In this document: piece by piece, positions 9,401 to 13,700 of the stretch
Numbering within the stretch: the stretch's first letter is position 1
How the letters are laid out: every line of letters begins with the position of its first letter
Origin: Flavonifractor hominis
Lineage (GTDB): Bacteria; Bacillota; Clostridia; Oscillospirales; Oscillospiraceae
Direction of reading: 5' to 3'
Length of the DNA: 15,837 nucleotides
Assembly: GCF_040095835.1 (NCBI RefSeq)
Contig: NZ_JBBMFT010000019.1
Coordinates: 1-15,837 of the forward strand
The notes under the pieces: generated by a model
Databases searched by the model: none
The model's input: the letters and a program-made list of their open reading frames with translations, nothing else
What the model was told of the DNA's origin: nothing
Made by a program: the position numbers and the translations under genes

Positions 9401-10315
9401 ACTGCTACCTGGTCCCTGGTCTCCGGTGAGGACTGCGTGAACATGGAAGAACTGGACGATGGACGGGTGAGCATCACCGGCCTGGCCGAGGGTGAAGCGG
9501 TGATCCGCCTCACCTCTAACCAGGACCCCGAGGTTTTTGCCGAGTATACCCTCACGGTCGTCGGTGAGGACTGGACCCCTGGCGCCTTCCTCGAGGTGGA
9601 TGGACGTGTCTGCCTGGATGTCACTTCCGTTATGGAGCAGAGCGAGTACGCAAACTATACCGACCAGGGTGAGTTTGTCTGGAGTGAGCAGGATGTCAAC
9701 GACCAGCCTGCCATGGTGCTCTCCTCCAACAATAACATGCAGTGGAAGGAGACGGAACTGGAGAACGTGCCGTCCCTGTCCTTCCAGGTGTATTTCCAGG
9801 ATCCCGGCACCTATTATCTGTATACCTTCACCAGCCACCCCGATGACAGCTCCGACTCTTTCTTCGTCGGGCTGGACGGAGAGTTCCTGTTTGATACCAA
9901 CAACAATACGGGACACTCCGGCAAGCTCAAGTGGCAGCGCAACAACAGCATCTGGCGCATGGAGGTGGAAGAGGCCGGTGTGCATACCATCACCTTCTGG
10001 GCCAGAGAAGACGGTGTGGTAGCCCACAAGTTCTACCTGTCTCAGAACGGCACCGAGGATATGCCTACTGGTACCGGACCTGAGGTCAGTAACCGCGTCA
10101 AGCTGGCTGCGGCGCAGACAGATGGTAACATGATGGAGCTGATCCCGCTGCTGCCGGCAGAGCCGGTGCCTGAGGATCCTGAGAGTGAACAACCTCAGCT
10201 TCCTCAGGAGCCAGACCAGTCTGATGTGACGGGACTTCCTGAGCAGCCCGAAACCACGGAGCCTCCTGAAGAGACCCTGTTCCCGGAGGAGAGTGGGGAG
10301 AATGTTGATTTGTAA
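3464..10315 (+). CDS. Giant SLH-anchored GH115 xylan alpha-1,2-glucuronidase with tandem CBM-like modules
   Basis: This is a 2283-residue secreted enzyme predicted to remove (4-O-methyl)-glucuronic acid from internal and terminal xyloses of glucuronoxylan at the cell surface. The ATG follows GAGAGGGG at 3449-3456. A signal peptide (1-31) ends in RASAA. Three SLH repeats (~36-212) provide wall anchoring at the N-terminus, then comes an InlB/Flg_new-type repeat (~226-293, FDSNGG to LYAKW) and a charged, proline-containing linker. GH115 spans ~314-1310, with family hallmarks LFLNDEE (511-517), GSSHCENM (591-598), IGMRGVHDWG (656-665), WPDDNHGY (739-746), GGGGVYYHISYWGIP (760-774), WINTTPP (779-785) and NVGDLKP (807-813), and the family's C-terminal domain at ~1130-1310. 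A galactose-binding-like domain resembling the N-terminal domain of YXIM/rhamnogalacturonan esterases follows (~1320-1490). Then come three homologous CBM6/35-like modules (1499-~1665, 1767-~1930, 2040-~2200) alternating with two Big_2 domains (1671-1762, 1944-2035), and a Pro/Glu-rich tail. I do not assign catalytic residues by number. Some GH115 members act on other glucuronosides, so the exact substrate is inferred. A terminator hairpin follows. Confidence 0.93.
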   Translation: MKKTKRSLSLLLAFSMLASTIPYSGMGRASAAEDTWFTDVPAEHWAYEYVSDVTSKGLFLGTGDGSTFSPEEPMTRAMFVTVLSRMDGAEVDDSASTGFSDVPAGTWYTGAVEWAVDAGVTEGNGSGAFLPEQAIDREQVAAMLIRYCDYAGIELEETEEAMAFTDAASISGWATEAVTACQRSGLMTGYTDGSFGPARQVQRAEVAAVMSRLAAIAEPGAVPAESFRVRFDSNGGSQVEDQVVEAGKLAERPGDPTRSGYRFDGWYSDGELKEKYDFSKPVSADLTLYAKWTKTSSDDDSTDPEPTPAPASDCIYNGTTTAPVIIDKAYPDDEDSYVQIARAVGDLRQDIAMVTGGIDSHEIQMLYNDDMERQAERLDAADPDLVPELITDVSDVNAGYAILVGSIDDSAIIQGLIEAGKLDEAKDIQGNWESYVIKEVEEPLPGVDKALVIAGSDARGTIYGIYTVSEMVGVSPWYWWGDVTPEVKDNIQVSVDEPIVAGEPSVQYRGLFLNDEENFTEWSRKFENDTDSPGHPNAGVYAKVFELVLRLKGNTVWPGMHKPSDAFNKYLDEDGLPINAKVAKEYGVLMGSSHCENMFRNNEGEWYPWAAANKDKYDAVGEPQYDYSINPEALNAYWGERLESSAKGGFENIYTIGMRGVHDWGMAYAGLEDKSLKGQIGLLQKIIDAQRSMVEEFFGAEDAVPQVFLPYKEALQYYNGDPDNGVAGVQIPDDVMLMWPDDNHGYLRQVLTEDERERSGGGGVYYHISYWGIPISYLWINTTPPSLIYEELKKAYDTGADDYWIINVGDLKPSEISLEFCMDLAWDIDSQTPETIPDFLADVAERDFGLDEQGAAEVSDIMLDYYQYNIAMRPEFQGFSSMDTYSSIANGDEAQIRIDQMSEVFDRADAIYRNLPADKQDAFYEMVYYPIRASKFTLEKNIYQQKSQLYKQQGRYGSVNAYIELSKQAYGNIMSDLNYYNKELNGGKWNEIMNPYQRSNGLPQIKGELEYEPVIKSDAVQGIGAVCEGQKNGTEDVTLSFSSLTDDKRFIDVFSREAKANNWYAEVDGDFIQLSKTGGSVEVEDRIWVSIDWSKAQDGANTGSVTIKDDFGFSKTFQISADKSTLQPEANTYVEANGYVAIEAEHYTEAIAKGDSQWQVVEGLGRSGSSMRVYPDISEKITGDFAEKSAQLQYRIYFESTGTFNGTLYRIPTLNEGRDENGVTKTCQIAVGLEGQEPTVLSGESSALSQSARWQKNVEEHIEKLSFQITVDQPGYYTLVVYKADAGIAFDRIVINTGGEQASYLGPNISYNTIPGAYVQAPISTPPQLTLDGLEFEDGQKRDNYWFNFGASGTVSNYITVGTDTVQGAGLNYGWAADSQIESVIRDDAPKAADRDKSFIHGSEPTHFFVKLPEGKYTVQLASGDRLKDGGMSFEMSVKANGQEALSNVSIQAGTTLESCFIAEVGSDETLDLEFSGTWAVTSMEIMPYTEPEVSGNDGAFLAENGTVWIEAEAALEDSEYASAKAGNPTAWMESSGMSGGGMVHGPNSSTNFSNTGNLTNSPMLSFKVKFDQSGDYTFWALKRAVSDDDDSFHIGVDGKYVGTYNPGSEQTSAYQWAKIDNTVTISSGYHTINVWGREDGVLLDKFCITKSGTTPSDLGGAMKREINNDVQATKVTIRATEDVITVGESTILTAEVEPGDVTIPGVTWSILSGESSAYLDEQPDGSVELVGVKAGTVEVKAASKQSPGVSARYTVTVNGKQGVAQGVFLETDGSVCIDAQTALEDSEYAYVKDGQTHKWSLNGARNGLQASPNRGDIWDGNDVDYLNEVAPSMSFQIDFSTPGVYYMYTLISHPDGSSDSMHVALDGEYQFNTNNSKSGSLVWDKYPSSWNFEITTPGVHTLTIWAREDGCVLNKIYLTNDPTDPLPTGMGPMESPREEIETLIHVKEVTIKGTTPSIEIDETTVLTGTVRPAEANDTTATWSLVSGEDCVNMEELDDGRVSITGLAEGEAVIRLTSNQDPEVFAEYTLTVVGEDWTPGAFLEVDGRVCLDVTSVMEQSEYANYTDQGEFVWSEQDVNDQPAMVLSSNNNMQWKETELENVPSLSFQVYFQDPGTYYLYTFTSHPDDSSDSFFVGLDGEFLFDTNNNTGHSGKLKWQRNNSIWRMEVEEAGVHTITFWAREDGVVAHKFYLSQNGTEDMPTGTGPEVSNRVKLAAAQTDGNMMELIPLLPAEPVPEDPESEQPQLPQEPDQSDVTGLPEQPETTEPPEETLFPEESGENVDL
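7958..10051 (+). repeat. Three tandem CBM-like modules with interleaved Big_2 domains inside the GH115 gene
   Basis: Modules start at 7958, 8762 and 9581, spaced 804 and 819 bp. Each opens with a G(A/V)FLxxxGxVxxxxxxxxExSEYA block, has a central PSLSF-F--PG-YY block and an SSDS(F/M)-V-LDG(E/K) block, and closes with HTINVWGREDGVLLDKF, HTLTIWAREDGCVLNKI or HTITFWAREDGVVAHKF. Big_2 domains (about 90 residues) follow modules one and two. The second and third modules are closer to each other (both have TNNS or TNNN, PTG-GP and WARED) than to the first, so the latest duplication probably gave that pair. The fold is probably a CBM6/35-like beta-sandwich, similar to the C-terminal domain of GH115 itself. 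Confidence 0.8.
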
Positions 10316-10331
10316 CCCCATCTAAAACAGT

Positions 10332-10366
10332 AGAGCCCCCATATAGCTTTGCTACATGGGGGCTCT
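10332..10366 (+). terminator. Intrinsic terminator-like hairpin after the GH115 gene
   Basis: The arms agagcccccatatagc (10332-10347) and gctacatgggggctct (10351-10366) pair over 16 positions with one A-C mismatch and a ttt loop. It begins 16 bp after the GH115 stop. The downstream tract gctattatctattg is only moderately U-rich. The position and strong GC stem support termination between the two glucuronidase genes, so the second gene needs its own promoter, and one is found. Confidence 0.75.
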
Positions 10367-10527
10367 GCTATTATCTATTGTAGGATTTTTCTGAAAATAG
10401 ATATGCCATCGAAGTTGGACCGAAGGATGCGGACGCCCAAAGAACAGACCGGGTTTTGGCAATGGATTGAGGGCAGTTTTGTGGTTGTGTCGGTGTATAA
10501 AACAAAGCGATCTATTTAGGAAGAGAC

Positions 10528-10556
10528 TTGACAGGATTTGGTCGGAATAGTAGAAT
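10528..10556 (+). promoter_or_regulatory. Near-consensus sigma-A promoter for the GH67 gene
   Basis: A perfect -35 TTGACA (10528-10533), an ideal 17-bp spacer and TAGAAT (10551-10556, 5 of 6 to TATAAT) make this the best promoter in the window. Transcription would begin near 10563 and give a 5' leader of about 210 nt. The -10 box forms one half of the palindrome tagaattcta, where a repressor could block open-complex formation. Confidence 0.75.
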
Positions 10557-10601
10557 TCTATATAGCATTTTAGATAAAATATCTCGCAAAAAGGAGAAAG
10601 C

Positions 10602-10661
10602 GTGTGGCAGTTTCGCATAAAAATAGCGGGGGGTGAAAAGACAGGCCTTTCTGTAAGCTGA
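10602..10661 (+). CDS. Possible leader peptide (19 aa) in the GH67 mRNA leader
   Basis: AAGGAG (10591-10596) lies 5 nt before a GTG that opens 19 codons (MWQFRIKIAGGEKTGLSVS) ending in TGA at 10659-10661. It lies inside the predicted 5' leader, about 40 nt after the likely transcription start. The ribosome binding site is better than that of the main gene. Such a short ORF can arise by chance and resembles nothing I recognise. If translated it would more likely act in cis on expression than make a working peptide. Confidence 0.3.
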   Translation: MWQFRIKIAGGEKTGLSVS

Positions 10662-10776
10662 CAACAAAATCAGGATTTCCACAGCAAGTGCAATAAAAGC
10701 ATACCTGCCGTATCGGAGCGCATGGAAGGTGGTCCCTTATGACGGGCAGACAGTTGGAAGAGAGGAAGTTGTCTTT

Positions 10777-13700
10777 ATGAAAAAAGCCTGGAGCCGGCTA
10801 TTGTCCTTGACGCTGGCAGCTACGCTTTCTGCGTCGCTGAGCGTCCCGGGAATGGCGGCCGAAATGACGGAGCAAAGCGGACAGCATGCGGTGGGCGCTG
10901 TGCGGGACGCCTACGTGGAGAGCGGAAAAGCGGACCAGAACTTTGGTCAGGCGGATACCGTACGGGTAAAATTGACGCCCAGTGCAACAACAAAGCGGGA
11001 GACGCTGTTGACCTTTGACCTGGCGCAGATGGAGCCGGAGGAGATCCAGTCCGCCATCCTTTCCATGCAGGTGACAAATGGTTCCACCAATGTTACCGCT
11101 GCCACCCGGCAGCAGTATGTACGGATTGCGGTCAATGAGATTCCGGACACCTGGGAGGAGACAGAAGTAACCTGGAACAATTCCAGGGATCTGGAGCGGA
11201 CTTATATCACAACGGCAGATGTCTATGCAGTACCGGGTGAGACCTTTGAAGCGGACCTGACCGATTTTATACAGGATAAGCTGGCCGAAGGAATTACCCG
11301 CTTTTCCCTGCTGCTGGAGTCTCAGGTGAGCCACGACGGAATTCTGGTGGATTTCAGCAGCCGTGAGGGCGCCTCCGCGCCTCAGCTGATCTTCAATCAG
11401 GAACGGCCCGCCGGAGAAGAGGATGGCCATGAGCTCTGGCTGCGGTATGACCCGGATTCCGTGGATGCTGCCATGCTGGCGGAATATCAACAGCAGGTCA
11501 CGCAGCTGGTGTGTGATGAGAGCTGTGAGGATGGGATCCTTGCCTCCGCCCTGGCGGAATTGCAGCTGGGTACCAGCGGCCTGTTTGGACTGGAAGAGCC
11601 CATGCAGCTGCAGTCGGCAGTCACCAAAGATGGAGCGGTTGTATTCGGTACAGCAGATTCCCCGCAGATCCAGGCTCTGGGACTGGATCTGTCCGGTCTG
11701 GGCAGGGAGGGATACTTGCTCTGCTCGAAAACGATTGACGGACATTCCGCTACGGTCATCGCGGCCAATACGCCCAACGGTGTGCTGTATGGCGTATTCC
11801 AGTTCCTGGCCAGGATGCAGACCGGAAAGTCGCTGAAGGACCTGTCCATCCAGGATGTGCCGGTCAATGACTATCGCATGCTGAACCACTGGGACAACGC
11901 CAATATGACCATTGAGCGCGGCTATGCCGGCCTGAGCATCTGGGACTGGAATCAGCTGCCGGAGCTCAAGCCTGAATATACCGAATATGCCCGCGCCTGC
12001 GCCAGCGTAGGCATCAATGGCGTGGCGCTGAATAATGTAAATGCGGATGCCGCCTTTATCAGTGAAGCATATCTGCCCAAAATCCAGGCGCTGGCCGACG
12101 TGTTCCGGGATTACGGAATTCAAGTTTACTTGTCGCTGAATTTTGGAAGCCCGAACAAGGAGGGGGTAGGTAAGCTCGAAGATTACCCCAGTGCAGACGA
12201 TGCTTGGGCAGCCATGCAGGAGTGGTGGACAGATAAATTTTCCGAGATCTATTCCTATATCCCGGATCTTGGCGGATTTTTGATTAAGGCGGATGCAGAG
12301 GGGCAGCCGGGACCGTTCAGCTATGGAAAGAACCACGCAGATGGAGCGAATATGCTTTCAGACGCCCTGGCGGCGTCCGGACACGACGGTCTGATTATCT
12401 GGCGGGCCTTTGTATATGGCGATATCCCCGACAAAAACCCCGACCGTGTGGCACAGGCCTATGAGACCTTCCAACCCATCGATGGTCAGTTCAATGACAA
12501 TGTGGTCATTCAGATCAAAAATGGTCCCTTGGATTTCCAGGTGCGCGAACCGGTCCACCCGCTTTTTGGCGGCCTGAAGCAGACCAACGTGGGGTTGGAG
12601 GTCCAGGTTACCCAGGAGTATACCGGCCAGGATGTGCACAACTGTTACCTCGTCCCACTCTATAAGGAAGTGTTTGACTTTGACACCTATGCTTACGGCG
12701 AGGGCAGCACAGTGGCCAACCTGCTCAGCGGTAGTGTAGGCGCCAACAAAATCTCGCTGGTGGCCGGAGTAGCCAATACCGGCAGCTTTACCAACTGGAC
12801 CAATCTTCACCTGGCCCAGGCCAACTGGTACGGGTTTGGCCGGCTGGCGTGGGATCCTGATACCGCCCAGGAGGATATCACCACAGATTTTGTCAAGATG
12901 ACCTTTGGCTGCGAGGAGCAGGTGCTGACCACCATCTCGCAGATCCTGACCGATTCCCGCGCCATTTATGAGAGCTACACCTCGCCGCTTGGACTTGGAT
13001 TGGTTTCCGACGGCGGCCATTTCTCTCCCAATCCGGCCGGCCGGCAGAGCTATCATAAGGCGGACAGCGAAGGAGTCGGTTATGACCGGGTCACAGGCGA
13101 TGCGTCGGACCGGCTCTATGTGGACCAATACTACCCGGAAAATACACAGCGTTACCGGGACCTGGAGACCTGTCCGGAAGAGCTGCTGCTCTGGTTCCAT
13201 CATGTCCCGTATGATTACCAGCTGAATAACGGTGAGACCGTGCTGGAGCGGCTTTACAGCAGCTACAGCAATGGGCCGGCGCTGGTGCAGGAACAGATCG
13301 ACAAGTGGAGTGCTCTGGAGGGCAAGATCGATGCCCGGCGCTTCCGGGAAGTGCTGGAAAAAATGCAGCAGCAGAAGGCGGAGGCACAGAAGTGGGCCGA
13401 TGCATACATCGCTTACTTTGAAGAGCTCTCCGGCGTACCCTGCATGGCCAATCAGGCGGAAGCGCTGCTGACCGGGCTGCAGGAGCGTATGGACGCGGTG
13501 GAGCCGGGTTATGGAGTCGGACAAGTGCCTGCGCAGTACCGCATGGCGGCCCAAGAAGCTGTAGATGCACTCAAAGCGCTGGTAGAAGCCGGCGTTACGG
13601 GCCAGAAAGAACTGTACGAGTGCTACCATGCGGCGGAGGCTCAGGTTGCCGACATGGAAGCCAGGGTAAAAGCACCGCTGTATCAGGCAAACCTGGGGGC

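Larger units (their letters stand above)
10316..10776. other. Intergenic region between the GH115 and GH67 genes
   Basis: These 461 bp contain the GH115 terminator hairpin, a featureless stretch (10370-10520), a near-consensus promoter (10528-10556) overlapping the palindrome tagaattcta (10551-10560), a small inverted repeat agata-aaa-tatct (10572-10584), an AAGGAG-GTG pair that could start a 19-codon leader peptide (10602-10661), and an 11-bp sequence (10730-10740) whose exact reverse complement lies upstream of the GH115 gene (3315-3325). No full-size gene is supported. Confidence 0.7.

Noticed and set aside
4277..10321. A 2014-codon open frame on the minus strand opposite the GH115 gene
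   Set aside because: It is exactly in register with the GH115 codons and arises from their lack of TTA, CTA and TCA. The plus strand shows a signal peptide and many recognisable domains, while the minus translation shows none.
10352..10618. Small frames in the GH115-GH67 intergenic region: an 88-codon minus-strand frame and a 38-codon plus-strand frame at 10403-10519
   Set aside because: Neither has a ribosome binding site or recognisable similarity, and the minus-strand one runs through the promoter and the terminator hairpin.
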